64,000 nt of DNA from assembly GCF_001953865.1 (NCBI RefSeq), contig NZ_MQUQ01000006.1:333613-397612 (forward strand), written 5' to 3'. Numbering within the stretch: position 1 is the stretch's first letter; every line of letters starts with the position of its first letter. This DNA is from Amycolatopsis coloradensis (GTDB taxonomy: Bacteria > Actinomycetota > Actinomycetes > Mycobacteriales > Pseudonocardiaceae). A program made the position numbers and the translations under genes. The notes below the pieces were generated by a model. It made no database searches. It was not told where the DNA came from and saw only the letters and a list, made by a program, of their open reading frames with translations. This document shows, one piece after another, positions 15,951 to 25,289 of the stretch.

Positions 15951-17023
15951 ACGGTCACCCCCGAAGAAAGCGAAGCGTGCGTAGGAGCTTCAGGCACGTG
16001 AGCGGGACGAAGCGAGTCGAGTTCCTTACGCAGCACCGGAATCACGTGCTCGCCCAGCAGGTCGAGCTGCTCCAGCACGGTCTTCAACGGCAGTCCGGCG
16101 TGGTCCATCAGGAACAGCTGGCGCTGGTAGTCGCCGAAGTGCTCGCGGAAGGTCAGCGTCTTGTCGATCACCTCTTGCGGGCTGCCGACGGTCAGCGGCG
16201 TCTGCTCGGTGAACTCCTCCAGCGACGGCCCGTGCCCGTACACCGGCGCGTTGTCGAAGTACGGCCGGAACTCCCGCACCGCGTCCTGCGACTTCGGCCG
16301 CAGGAAGACCTGGCCGCCGAGGCCGACGATGGCCTGGTCCGCCTTGCCGTGCCCGTAGTGCTCGTACCGTTCGCGATACAGGTTGATCAGCGACTGGAAG
16401 TGCTCCTTCGGCCAGAAGATGTGGTTCGCGAAGAACCCGTCGCCGTAGTAGGCGGCCTGCTCCGCGATCTCCGGGCTGCGGATCGAACCGTGCCAGACGA
16501 ACGGCGGGACACCGTCGAGCGGGCGCGGGGTCGAGGTGAACTCCTGCAACGGGGTCCGGAACTTGCCGGACCAGCTGACCACGTCCTCGCGCCACAACCG
16601 GTGCAGCAGGTGGTAGTTCTCGATGGCGAGGGGGATCCCCTGCCGGATGTCCTGCCCGAACCACGGGTACACCGGGCCGGTGTTGCCGCGCCCCATCATC
16701 AGGTCGACGCGCCCGTCGGCGAGGTGCTGGAGCATCGCGAAGTCCTCGGCGATCTTCACCGGGTCGTTCGTGGTGATCAGCGTGGTCGAGGTGGAAAGGA
16801 TGAGTTTCGACGTCCGCGCGGCGATGTAGCCGAGCATCGTCGTCGGCGAAGACGGCACGAACGGCGGGTTGTGGTGCTCGCCGGTGGCGAAGACGTCGAG
16901 GCCGACCTCTTCGGCTTTGAGGGCGATCCGCACCATCGCCTTGATCCGCTCGTACTCGCTGGGTGCCTCCCCGGTGGCCGGGTCGGTCGTCACATCGCCC
17001 ACCGTGAAGATTCCGAACTGCAT
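15947..17023 (-). CDS. LLM-class flavin-dependent oxidoreductase (CE1758-like)
   Basis: ATG 17023 follows GGGAGC. The 358 residues form a luciferase-like TIM barrel. MQFGIFTVGD begins strand 1, then come ATGEHHNPPFVPSSP, LSTSTTLITTNDPVKIAEDF and DLMMGRGNTGPVYPWFG (phosphate/FMN binding), and ERYEHYGHG. It would use reduced FMN and O2 to oxidise an unknown substrate. The adjacent reductase, overlapping by 4 nt, makes this a two-component monooxygenase. The order matches the paired CE1758/CE1759 families of corynebacteria and relatives. Confidence 0.87.
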   Translation of the reverse strand: MQFGIFTVGDVTTDPATGEAPSEYERIKAMVRIALKAEEVGLDVFATGEHHNPPFVPSSPTTMLGYIAARTSKLILSTSTTLITTNDPVKIAEDFAMLQHLADGRVDLMMGRGNTGPVYPWFGQDIRQGIPLAIENYHLLHRLWREDVVSWSGKFRTPLQEFTSTPRPLDGVPPFVWHGSIRSPEIAEQAAYYGDGFFANHIFWPKEHFQSLINLYRERYEHYGHGKADQAIVGLGGQVFLRPKSQDAVREFRPYFDNAPVYGHGPSLEEFTEQTPLTVGSPQEVIDKTLTFREHFGDYQRQLFLMDHAGLPLKTVLEQLDLLGEHVIPVLRKELDSLRPAHVPEAPTHASLSSGVTV

Positions 17024-17175
17024 GACCTGCTCCCTGGGCCGGGTTACTGTTGCTTGAGCGTTCAACCTCACGCGCGCAAGAAGTATTCCAGACCATCGAC
17101 GCGAGCACGGCCCGCGCTGGGCGGGACCGGTCGGCAGGATCGACGCCGCCCGTCAGCACAGTGCGCTGGAGGTCC

Positions 17176-18117
17176 TCACCGCAGCCCTCTGATCACCGGC
17201 GTCGGGACATGCAGCCAGGCGAGGACCTCGGTCTCCTTCTCGTGCACGAGAACCTGCCGGTAGCTCATCGTGTCGAGGCCGGGGCCTCCCTGGTCCTGGA
17301 CGTCCTCGTGAAACCGGTCCGAGACGAGTACGACGACGGGCGAGCTGTCCGGGGCCTCGGCGAGCGCGTCACGCAGCACCCGCGAGTCGAGCAGCCGGGC
17401 GAGCAGCACCTTCGGCCGTCCCGTCACGCCGTACTCGTCGAGCGTGACCTCTCCGGCATGGATCGCCACGCGTACCCGGATCCGCAGCGCCGGCTCGGTG
17501 ACCACGTTGTACTTGGCCAGTTCCGCCGCCAGGTGCGAAAGCAGCGGGAGCAGCAGCCGGAACTTCGGGAAATGCGGCGGGACGACGACGATCATGCCGT
17601 CCCCCGTGTCCCGTTTGAGGCAGACGTCCCAGGCGATGCCGCTGGCCTCGAAGACGGTGGAGAGCAGGCCGAAGAGCATCCGCCGGACCTGGACGAAGAT
17701 CTCGCTGCTGCGCCCGACCTGGCCGAAGCCGGCGATGTCGATCGAGAACAACCCGCAGTGCATGCCGGATTCGACCCACGCCGTCCGCGGCGGGTAGAGG
17801 ATCTTCTTCCGCAGCACGGCGAGGTGGACGCAGGACGCGGCGATCAGCAGGATCGTGCCGAAGAACCACAGCAGGGCCGGGGCCGTCTCGACTTCTTCTT
17901 CGATCTCCACGGGCTCGAGCAGATAGAGCAGCCCGTAGGACCAGGCACCGTAGAAAAACACGAACAGCACCAGGTACGCACGGCGCAGCCGGATCGCCGC
18001 GTGCACGAACGGCAGGGGCGCGAGCAGCCCGAGTGACGCGAGGACCACCACGAAATACCAGAGACTCACGACGCGTTGAGCGGTCGAGACGCGCGTGGGA
18101 CCGACCTTGACGGCCAC
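17176..18117 (-). CDS. Membrane protein with a nucleotidyl-cyclase-like domain
   Basis: I chose the GTG after GGGGGGAAGAAG, giving 313 residues; the frame stays open to a GTG at 18231 without a good ribosome site. Three N-terminal transmembrane helices (about residues 12-32, 43-64 and 77-100) precede a cytoplasmic domain. GLFSIDIAGFGQ resembles the first metal-binding motif of class III cyclases, KRDTGDGMIVVVPP their central GDG hairpin, and RVAIHAGEVTLDEYGVTG the second conserved strand. Full purine-specifying residues are not evident, so it may be catalytic, degenerate or only nucleotide-sensing. Similar domains occur in actinobacterial conflict or signalling proteins. It is divergent from parE. 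Confidence 0.65.
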   Translation of the reverse strand: MAVKVGPTRVSTAQRVVSLWYFVVVLASLGLLAPLPFVHAAIRLRRAYLVLFVFFYGAWSYGLLYLLEPVEIEEEVETAPALLWFFGTILLIAASCVHLAVLRKKILYPPRTAWVESGMHCGLFSIDIAGFGQVGRSSEIFVQVRRMLFGLLSTVFEASGIAWDVCLKRDTGDGMIVVVPPHFPKFRLLLPLLSHLAAELAKYNVVTEPALRIRVRVAIHAGEVTLDEYGVTGRPKVLLARLLDSRVLRDALAEAPDSSPVVVLVSDRFHEDVQDQGGPGLDTMSYRQVLVHEKETEVLAWLHVPTPVIRGLR

Positions 18118-18348
18118 CTTCTTCCCCCCGTCACCCTGTGACACCGGAAACGATAACGCCTCGTCCGACCCTTGAGGAAGCCGCTTCCCCGCGGCTGTGA
18201 CCCGGCCACTGGGAACAGGTGTTCGCCACACCGAGAGCCTTCAGAAGAGGAAGCTGTCGGAGGAGGCGGATATCCTCCAGTACGGTGTCGCGTTGAACGC
18301 CACCGTCACGAGCAAGTTCGCGAGCCACGACTCCAGGAGAAAGACCCA

Positions 18349-20400
18349 GTGACTGCTGAGACCCTGTACGGGGCCGACGACCTGACGCATCTCGAGGGTC
18401 TGGAAGCGGTCCGCAAGCGTCCCGGGATGTACATCGGCTCCACCGACAGCCGCGGTATCAACCACCTGTTCTCCGAGGTCGTGGACAACTCGACCGATGA
18501 AGGTGTGGCGGGTCACGCCGCGAAGATCGTGGTCACCCTGCACGCCGACGGCAGTGTCCAGGTCGACGACGACGGCCGCGGCATCCCCACCGGCACGCAC
18601 GCCAAATCCGGTTTGTCCGGTGTCGAGCTGGTGCTGACCAGGCTGCACGCCGGCGGCAAGTTCGGCGGCTCGGGCTACAAGACCTCCGGCGGCCTGCACG
18701 GCGTCGGCGCTTCGGCGGTGAACGCGCTGTCGCACCGCTTCGACGTCACGGTGAAGCAGAACGGCAAAGTGCACCAGATGTCGTTCGCGCACGGCGTCCC
18801 CGGCGTGTTCGACGGGCCCGGCCCGAAGGCGAAGTTCACCCGCAAGTCCGGGCTGAACATCACCGGGAAGATGAAGCGCGGCGAACGTTCCGGCACGTCG
18901 ATCCGGTACTGGTACGACTCGCGCTACTTCGAGACCGGCGCCGTGCTCGACGTCGAAGGCGTCCGCGCGAAGATGCGCAACACCGCTTTCCTGGTCCCCG
19001 GCGTCACGTACGTCCTGCGCACCGCCGTCGACGACTCGATCAGCGAAGAGACCTTCCACTTCCCCAACGGCCTCGCCGACATGGTCGACTTCCTCGCCCC
19101 GGACAGTGAGAAACCCGTCTGCGGCACGCTGATCATCAACGGCGAGGGCACGTACAAGGAGAACGCGGCCGACGCCAGCGGTGTCATGCAGTCCAATGTG
19201 GTGCGTCACGCGGAGATCGAGGTCGCGCTGCGCTGGGGCACCGGCTACGAGCGCACGGTGGAGTGCTTCACCAACACCATCCGCAACGTGCACGGCGGCA
19301 CCCATCGCCGCGGTTTCGACCGCGCGGTGCTGAAAGCCTTGCAGGACGCCATTTCCAAAACCCGCGGGCTGCTGAAACCCAAGGAAGACATGCCGACCGT
19401 CGAGGACGTCCTCGAAGGGATGACGGCGGTCGTGCACGTCCGGCTGCCGGAGCCGCAGTTCACCTCGCAGACCAAGGACGAGCTGTCCACCGCCGGGATC
19501 ACCAGGGTCATCCAGGGCGTCGTCGACAAGCACATCCGCGCCTGGACCGAAGAGCGCAAGACCAAGTCCGAGGCCAAGATCGTGCTGCAGAAGGTGGTCG
19601 ACGCGGCACGCGTCCGGCTCACCCAGAAGCAGCAGAAGGACGCGGCCCGGCGCAAGACCGCGCTCGAAGGCGCGGCCATGCCGCCGAAGCTGGTCGACTG
19701 CCGCACCACCGGTGTCTCCCGCAGTGAGCTGTTCCTCGTCGAGGGTGACAGCGCGCTCGGTTCGGCGCGGATGGCGCGCGTGTCCGAGTACCAGGCACTG
19801 CTTCCCTTGCGCGGCAAGATCCTCAACGTCCAGAAAGCGTCGCTGGGCGACACGTTGAAGAACGCCGAGATCGCCTCGATCGTGCAGGTGCTCGGCGCGG
19901 GCAGCGGGCGCACGTTCGACCTGACGACCATGCGCTACGGCCGGGTGATCCTGATGGCCGACGCGGACGTCGACGGTTCGCACATCCGGACGCTGCTGAT
20001 CACGCTGTTCGCCAAGTACATGCGGCCGGTCATCGAGGACGGCAGGCTCTACGCCGCGATGCCGCCGCTGCACAAACTGGTCACCAAGGGCCGCAACCCG
20101 GAGACCCACTTCACCTTCACCCAGAAGGAGATGGAGACCAAGTTCGCGGCGCTGGAACGCGCGGGCAAGCAGATCGTCACGCCGGTGCCGCGGTTCAAGG
20201 GCCTCGGCGAGATGGACGCCGACGAACTGTGGGACACCACGATGAACCCGGCCACCCGCTCGGTCCGCCGCATCACCCTCGACGACGTCGAAGCCGCGGA
20301 GAACGCGCTCGAACTGTTGATGGGCGAGAAGGTCGAACCGCGCCGCAACTGGCTGGTCGAATCCTCCGACCGGGTCGACCGCGAAGCCATCGACGCCTGA
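18349..20400 (+). CDS. parE: DNA topoisomerase IV/gyrase subunit B
   Basis: GTG 18349 follows AGGAGA. The 683 residues show the GHKL ATPase (RKRPGMYIGST, EVVDNSTDEG, DDDGRGIPTG, YKTSGGLHGVGASAVNALS) and the TOPRIM domain (ELFLVEGDSALGSARM, LMADADVDGSHIRTLL). It ends with the GyrB/ParE-type RFKGLGEMDADELWDTTM. It lies directly upstream of a subunit A gene, 29 nt apart. Actinobacteria of this group usually keep canonical gyrBA near the origin, so this second pair is best called topoisomerase IV-like, probably decatenating chromosomes, though it could be an extra gyrase. Confidence 0.92.
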   Translation: MTAETLYGADDLTHLEGLEAVRKRPGMYIGSTDSRGINHLFSEVVDNSTDEGVAGHAAKIVVTLHADGSVQVDDDGRGIPTGTHAKSGLSGVELVLTRLHAGGKFGGSGYKTSGGLHGVGASAVNALSHRFDVTVKQNGKVHQMSFAHGVPGVFDGPGPKAKFTRKSGLNITGKMKRGERSGTSIRYWYDSRYFETGAVLDVEGVRAKMRNTAFLVPGVTYVLRTAVDDSISEETFHFPNGLADMVDFLAPDSEKPVCGTLIINGEGTYKENAADASGVMQSNVVRHAEIEVALRWGTGYERTVECFTNTIRNVHGGTHRRGFDRAVLKALQDAISKTRGLLKPKEDMPTVEDVLEGMTAVVHVRLPEPQFTSQTKDELSTAGITRVIQGVVDKHIRAWTEERKTKSEAKIVLQKVVDAARVRLTQKQQKDAARRKTALEGAAMPPKLVDCRTTGVSRSELFLVEGDSALGSARMARVSEYQALLPLRGKILNVQKASLGDTLKNAEIASIVQVLGAGSGRTFDLTTMRYGRVILMADADVDGSHIRTLLITLFAKYMRPVIEDGRLYAAMPPLHKLVTKGRNPETHFTFTQKEMETKFAALERAGKQIVTPVPRFKGLGEMDADELWDTTMNPATRSVRRITLDDVEAAENALELLMGEKVEPRRNWLVESSDRVDREAIDA

Positions 20401-20429
20401 TTTCGTTGCTATTCAAGGAGCTTTGAGCA

Positions 20430-22916
20430 ATGGCACGCCGTAAGGGCACCACCACCAAGGTCGACCCCTCCGCGTTCGACCAGCCCGGCGCGAACGTCTT
20501 CGACAACTCGCTGAAGACGGAGATCGAGGACTCGTACCTGGAGTACGCCTACTCGGTCATCCACTCGCGGGCGCTCCCGGACGCGCGGGACGGGCTGAAG
20601 CCGGTACACCGCCGGATCATGTACTCGATGAACGAGAACGGCTACCGGCCGACGCACGCGTACGTGAAGTCGTCCCGCGTGGTCGGCGACGTGATGGGCA
20701 AGTACCACCCGCACGGCGACACGGCGATCTACGACGCCATGGTCCGCCTCGCGCAGGACTTCTCGCTCAACGTCCCGCTGGTCGACGGGCACGGCAACTT
20801 CGGCTCCCCCGACGACGGCCCGGCCGCCTCCCGGTACACCGAGGCACGGCTGTCCCCCGAGGCGATGCTGCTGGTCGGCGAACTCGGCGAGGACACCGTC
20901 GACTTCCGGCCGAACTACGACGGTTCGCTCGAAGAGCCGTCCGTGCTGCCCGCGGCGTTCCCGAACCTGCTGGTCAACGGCACTTCCGGGATCGCGGTCG
21001 GGATGGCGACCAACATGATCCCGCACAACCTGACCGAGGTCATCGGCGCGGCGCGGTGGCTGATCAACCACCCGAACGCCACCCTCGACAAGCTGATGGA
21101 GTTCGTCCCGGGCCCCGACCTGCCGACCGGTGGTTCGCTGCTGGGGCTCGACGAGGTCCGCCGCGCCTACGAGACCGGCCGCGGCGTGGTGCGTATGCGT
21201 GCCAGCGCCGAGACCGGGCCGCTGGAGGGCAGCCGCGGCCGTCAGGCGATCACCGTCACCGAACTGCCGTACGGCGTCGGCCCGGAGAAGGTGATCGAGA
21301 AGATCACCGACGAGGTCAACAAGTCCAAGCGGCTCACCGGCATCGCCGACGTCAAGGACCTCACCGACCGCGAGAACGGCACGCGGCTGGTCATCGAATG
21401 CAAGGTCGGCGTGAACCCGCAGGCGCTGCTGGCCGACCTGTACCGGCTGACGCCGCTGGAGCAGTCCTTCGGCATCAACAACCTGGTGCTGGTGGAGGGG
21501 CAGCCGCGGACGCTGGGGCTCAAGGCGCTGCTGGAGGTCTTCCTCAGCCACCGCTACGAGGTCGTCACCCGCCGCACGCGCTACCGCCGCCGCAAACGCG
21601 AAGAGCGCCTGCACCTGGTCGAGGGCCTGCTGGCGGCCCTGCTCAACATCGACAAGGTGATCAAGCTGATCCGCGAGAGCGAGAACGCCGCGGCCGCGAA
21701 AGACGGCTTGATGAAGCGGTTCAAGCTCTCGGAGATCCAGGCGACCTACATCCTGGACACCCCGCTTCGGCGGCTGACGAAGTACGACCGCATCGAACTC
21801 GAGGCCGAGCAGGACAAGCTGCGCGAGGAGATCGCCGAGCTGTCGAAGATCCTCGACGACGAGTCGGTGCTGAAGAAGGTCGTCTCGGCCGAGCTGGCCA
21901 AGGTCGCCAAGGACTCCCCCGCCGAACGCCGCACCGCGCTGATCGACGGCGACCTCAAGGAGGTCCTCGCCGCGTCGAAGCCGTCCGGTCCGCTGGAGGT
22001 CGCCGACGACCCGTGCCAGGTGATCCTTTCGGCCACCGGGCTGGTCGCGCGGACCGCGGCGGAATCGGAGGAGGCGTCGGAAGTGCGGCGCCGCAACGGC
22101 CGCGTCAAACACGACTCGGTGTCCGCCGTCGTGCACTCGACCGCACGCGGCCAGGTGCTGCTGGTGACCAACCGCGGCCGCGCGTTCAAAACCGACGTAC
22201 TGCCGCTGCCGGTGCTGCCCGAGCAGGCGGGCACCGTCTCCCTGCGCGGCGGGATGGCCGCGAAGGAACTGGTGCCGCTGGAGAAGGGCGAGCACGTCGT
22301 CGGCATCGCGCCGCTCGGCGAGCAGGCCGCCGGCTCCCCCGGTCTCGCCCTCGGCACGAAACTCGGTGTCGTGAAGGTGTGCGCGCCGGAATGGCCGGTC
22401 CGCTCGGACGAGTTCGACGTGATCAGTCTTAAGGACGGCGACGAGGTCGTCGGCGCCACCTGGCTCACCGACGGGAACGAGACGCTGGCGTTCCTGTCGT
22501 CCGAAGCGTCGCTGCTGCGCTACGCCGCTTCGCTGGTGCGCCCGCAGGGTCTCAAAGGCGGAGGCATGGCCGGGATAAACCTAAACGGTGACGCCGAGGC
22601 GGTGTTCTTCGCCGCCATCCGCACGGACGACGCCGAGCACGGCGAGCCGATGGTCGTCACCGCGACCGGCGCGAGCGTGAAGGTGACGCCGTTCAGCGAG
22701 TACCCGGCCAAGGGCCGCGCGACCGGCGGTGTCCGGGCGCAACGGTTCCTGAAGGGCGAAACGCGGCTGGTCGTTGGCTGGATCGGGCCGCGCCCGGCCG
22801 GTGCCGCCCGCAACGGCGACCCGGTGGAACTACCCGAAATCGACCCGCGGCGCGACGGCTCCGGCCACGCTCACCCCGGTCCAGAGGTCGTCGGCCACCT
22901 GATCGAACGCACCTGA
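20430..22916 (+). CDS. parC: DNA topoisomerase IV/gyrase subunit A
   Basis: The start follows AAGGAG. The 828 residues start with the breakage-reunion domain: [37 protein letters not shown] and the catalytic tyrosine Tyr136 in [10 protein letters not shown]. The quinolone-determining positions are Thr98 and Asp102 (HGDT-x3-D). The tower and coiled-coil region (residues about 370-480) is followed by a beta-pinwheel C-terminal domain with repeats such as [20 protein letters not shown] and [20 protein letters not shown]. It pairs with the upstream subunit B to form an A2B2 enzyme. No canonical GyrA-box (QRRGGKG) is evident, which favours the ParC assignment. Confidence 0.92.
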   Translation: MARRKGTTTKVDPSAFDQPGANVFDNSLKTEIEDSYLEYAYSVIHSRALPDARDGLKPVHRRIMYSMNENGYRPTHAYVKSSRVVGDVMGKYHPHGDTAIYDAMVRLAQDFSLNVPLVDGHGNFGSPDDGPAASRYTEARLSPEAMLLVGELGEDTVDFRPNYDGSLEEPSVLPAAFPNLLVNGTSGIAVGMATNMIPHNLTEVIGAARWLINHPNATLDKLMEFVPGPDLPTGGSLLGLDEVRRAYETGRGVVRMRASAETGPLEGSRGRQAITVTELPYGVGPEKVIEKITDEVNKSKRLTGIADVKDLTDRENGTRLVIECKVGVNPQALLADLYRLTPLEQSFGINNLVLVEGQPRTLGLKALLEVFLSHRYEVVTRRTRYRRRKREERLHLVEGLLAALLNIDKVIKLIRESENAAAAKDGLMKRFKLSEIQATYILDTPLRRLTKYDRIELEAEQDKLREEIAELSKILDDESVLKKVVSAELAKVAKDSPAERRTALIDGDLKEVLAASKPSGPLEVADDPCQVILSATGLVARTAAESEEASEVRRRNGRVKHDSVSAVVHSTARGQVLLVTNRGRAFKTDVLPLPVLPEQAGTVSLRGGMAAKELVPLEKGEHVVGIAPLGEQAAGSPGLALGTKLGVVKVCAPEWPVRSDEFDVISLKDGDEVVGATWLTDGNETLAFLSSEASLLRYAASLVRPQGLKGGGMAGINLNGDAEAVFFAAIRTDDAEHGEPMVVTATGASVKVTPFSEYPAKGRATGGVRAQRFLKGETRLVVGWIGPRPAGAARNGDPVELPEIDPRRDGSGHAHPGPEVVGHLIERT

Positions 22917-22972
22917 CCCCGCCACCCTCGGCCGCAATTAGTCACCTACTTGCGCGCCCAACCCCGCACTCA

Positions 22973-23170
22973 CGTGATTGAAGCCGTAACTCGCGTGCTC
23001 GAAGCCGTAACTCGCGTGATGGGAGCCGTAACACACCCGCGACGGGAGTTCGCCTCCTGATCACGCGAGTTACGCGCTCAATCACGTGAGTTACGGCTCC
23101 CGTCACGCGAAATACGTCTCCAAGCACGCGTGATCCGGATCCGGGCACGCGAGAGTCCGGGCCCGACGTG
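22973..23170. repeat. Head-to-head array of 21-bp repeats (three plus five units)
   Basis: Three direct units start at 22973, 22994 and 23015, each exactly 21 bp with the core GAAGCCGTAACTCG or a variant. Five units in the opposite sense start at 23066, 23087, 23108, 23129 and 23150, with the core GAGTTACGGCTCC or increasingly diverged forms. The two blocks can fold on each other. They fill the gap between the convergent parC and acyl-CoA dehydrogenase genes. There are no spacers, so it is not CRISPR. Confidence 0.85.
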
Positions 23171-23190
23171 ATAGCAAAGGTCCCTTGCTC
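23169..23190. repeat. 17-nt gene-end element (single copy)
   Basis: TGATAGCAAAGGTCCCTTGC and the bases after it abut the 3' end of the acyl-CoA dehydrogenase gene and directly follow the 21-bp array. Confidence 0.8.
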
Positions 23191-23192
23191 TC

Positions 23193-24413
23193 TCAGCGGG
23201 CCAGGAGGCCCTTCGCGATGTGGGTCACTTGGATCTCGTTGCTTCCCGCGTAGATCATCAGCGACTTCGCGTCCCGCGCCAGCTGCTCCACCCGGTACTC
23301 CGCCATGTACCCGTTGCCGCCGAACAACTGCACGGCCTCCATCGCGACCTCGGTGGCCGCTTCCGACGAGTACAGCTTCATCGCCGAAGCCTCGGCCAGC
23401 GTCGGCATCTTGCCCGCGCGCAGGGTCTCGATCAGCTGGAACACCATGTTCTGCACGTTGATCCGCGCGACTTCCATTTTCGCCAGCTTCAGCTGGATCA
23501 GCTGGAACCGCCCGATCTCCTGGCCCCACAGCGTCCGGTTCTTGGCGTAGTCCACGCAGAGCCGGTGGCATTCGTTGATGATCCCGAGCGCCAGCGCCGC
23601 GACCCCGATCCGTTCGACCGCGAACCCGGACTTCACCTCGGCCTTGCTGTCCCCGTCACGACCGGTCTCGGCCTCGCCGAGCAGCCTGTCGCGCCCGAGC
23701 CGGACGTCGCTGAAGAACAGCTCGCCGGTCGGCGACGACATCATGCCCATCTTCTTGAACGGCTTGCCCTGCGTGAGGCCGGGCATTCCCTTGTCCAGTA
23801 CGAACGTCAGCACCTTGCGATCGCGGACGGCGGCGCCATCGCCTTCGTCGAGCTTCGCGTAGACGATGATCGTGTCGGCGTAGGGCCCGTTCGTGATGAA
23901 CGTCTTCTGTCCATTGAGGACGTACTCGTCGCCGTCACGCCGCACCGACGTCTTCATCCCGCCGAAAGCGTCCGAGCCCGAGTCGGGTTCGGTGATCGCC
24001 CACGCGCCGACCTTCTCGAACGTCGCCAGCCCGGGCAGCCAGCGTTCCTTCTGCGCCTGCGTGCCCTTGGTCAGGATCGTCTGCGCGGTCAGCCCGATGC
24101 TGACCCCGAGCGAGGCGACGATGCCGAGGCTGACCCCGGCCAGTTCGCTCACCGCGATGAGTGCCATCGCCTCCTGCCCGCCGAACGCGAGCCCGCCGCC
24201 ACCCGAACCGGACCCAGGCGACTTCGCCAGCAGTTTCGTCACCGACTCCCGCGCGAGCGCGTCGATGCCGAAGGACGCGAACATCTTGCGGATGAGGTCG
24301 TACGGCGGCAGGGTCCCGCTTTCCAGCGCGTCGAGCCGCGGCCGGATCTCCTTGTCGACGAACTCGCGGATCGCGTCCCGGATCAGCAGTTCGGTCTCGG
24401 ACCACTCGATCAC
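23193..24413 (-). CDS. Acyl-CoA dehydrogenase
   Basis: This 406-residue FAD enzyme starts at a GTG overlapping the preceding SDR stop (GTGA). WAITEPDSGSDAFGGMKTSV and GQKTFITNGPYADTIIVYAK are the two classic acyl-CoA dehydrogenase signatures, and QLFGGNGYMAEYRVEQLARDAK lies in the C-terminal helical domain. The catalytic base is expected near there; the exact residue cannot be fixed by eye because subfamilies differ. It would perform the first, alpha,beta-dehydrogenation step of the pathway encoded by this operon. It is the last gene of the operon and ends beside a repeat element. Confidence 0.9.
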   Translation of the reverse strand: MIEWSETELLIRDAIREFVDKEIRPRLDALESGTLPPYDLIRKMFASFGIDALARESVTKLLAKSPGSGSGGGGLAFGGQEAMALIAVSELAGVSLGIVASLGVSIGLTAQTILTKGTQAQKERWLPGLATFEKVGAWAITEPDSGSDAFGGMKTSVRRDGDEYVLNGQKTFITNGPYADTIIVYAKLDEGDGAAVRDRKVLTFVLDKGMPGLTQGKPFKKMGMMSSPTGELFFSDVRLGRDRLLGEAETGRDGDSKAEVKSGFAVERIGVAALALGIINECHRLCVDYAKNRTLWGQEIGRFQLIQLKLAKMEVARINVQNMVFQLIETLRAGKMPTLAEASAMKLYSSEAATEVAMEAVQLFGGNGYMAEYRVEQLARDAKSLMIYAGSNEIQVTHIAKGLLAR

Positions 24414-25279
24414 GGCAGCCTGGCCGCGATGTCGTCGATCTCCCAGGCTTCCTCGGTTTCGATCACCTTGACGTCGTGCCAGCCCGCGAGTTCCGAGATC
24501 GCGCCGCCCTGCACGGCGAACACCTTGCCGGTGAGCGGGCACTTCTCCGTCGCGAGATAGGCCACCAGCGGTGAGATGTTGGCGGGCGAGAACGCGTCGA
24601 ACTCCCCTTCTTCGACCTCCTGCGCGAAGATCGCGCCCATCCCCGGAGTCGCCAGCGTGAGCCGCGTGCGCGCGATCGGCGCGATCGCGTTGACCCGGAC
24701 GCCATAGCGTTCCAGTTCCTCGGCGGCGACCAGCGTCAGCGCGGCGATGCCCGCTTTCGCCGCGCCGTAGTTCGCCTGCCCCGCGTTAGGCAGCGTGACC
24801 CCGGACGCCGAGGCGGTGTTGATCACCGATCCGGCGACCCGTTCACCGGCCTTGCTCGCCGTCTTCCAGTACGCGGCCGCGTGCCGCAGCACCGCCGCGT
24901 GTCCCTTGAGGTGCACCGCGATCACGGAATCCCACTGGGACTCCTCCAGTCCGGCGATGAACGCGTCGCGCAGGATGCCCGCGTTGTTCACGACGACGTC
25001 GAGCCTGCCGAACTCGCCCACCGCCTGCGCGACCAGTTCCTCGGCACCCGCCCAGTCGGCGACGTTGGCCGTGTTCGCCACGGCCTTCCCGCCCGCCGCC
25101 CGGATCTCGTCGGCGACCTCCTGTGCCGGGCCGACGTCGGCCCCGCTGCCGTCGTTCGCCCCGCCGAGGTCGTTGACCACGACGCTCGCGCCTTCTCGCG
25201 CGAACAGCAGCGCGTGCTCGCGGCCGATCCCGCGGCCGGCGCCGGTGATGACGGCGACCCGCCCGTCGAGTGCTCCCAT
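24410..25279 (-). CDS. SDR-family 3-hydroxyacyl-CoA dehydrogenase-like protein
   Basis: The 289-residue Rossmann protein has VITGAGRGIGREHA (TGxxxGxG), VVVNNAGILRD (NNAG), catalytic Ser in INTASASGVT, and YGAAKAGIAA (Y-x3-K). VVVNDLGGANDGSGADVGPA between the first strands resembles the dehydrogenase domain of 17beta-HSD4/multifunctional enzyme 2. Together with the operon partner MaoC hydratase this suggests the 3-hydroxyacyl-CoA to 3-ketoacyl-CoA step on a bulky or branched acyl chain. It overlaps the acyl-CoA dehydrogenase by 4 nt and follows MaoC by 10 nt. Confidence 0.85.
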   Translation of the reverse strand: MGALDGRVAVITGAGRGIGREHALLFAREGASVVVNDLGGANDGSGADVGPAQEVADEIRAAGGKAVANTANVADWAGAEELVAQAVGEFGRLDVVVNNAGILRDAFIAGLEESQWDSVIAVHLKGHAAVLRHAAAYWKTASKAGERVAGSVINTASASGVTLPNAGQANYGAAKAGIAALTLVAAEELERYGVRVNAIAPIARTRLTLATPGMGAIFAQEVEEGEFDAFSPANISPLVAYLATEKCPLTGKVFAVQGGAISELAGWHDVKVIETEEAWEIDDIAARLP

Positions 25280-25289
25280 GGCTTTGCTC

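Noticed and set aside
17054..17065. TTGA-N4-TCAA operator upstream of the LLM monooxygenase
   Set aside because: Arms of only 4 bp are too short to separate from chance, and no adjacent regulator supports it.
22973..23170. CRISPR array
   Set aside because: The 21-bp units are contiguous with no unique spacers, flip orientation midway, and have no cas genes nearby.
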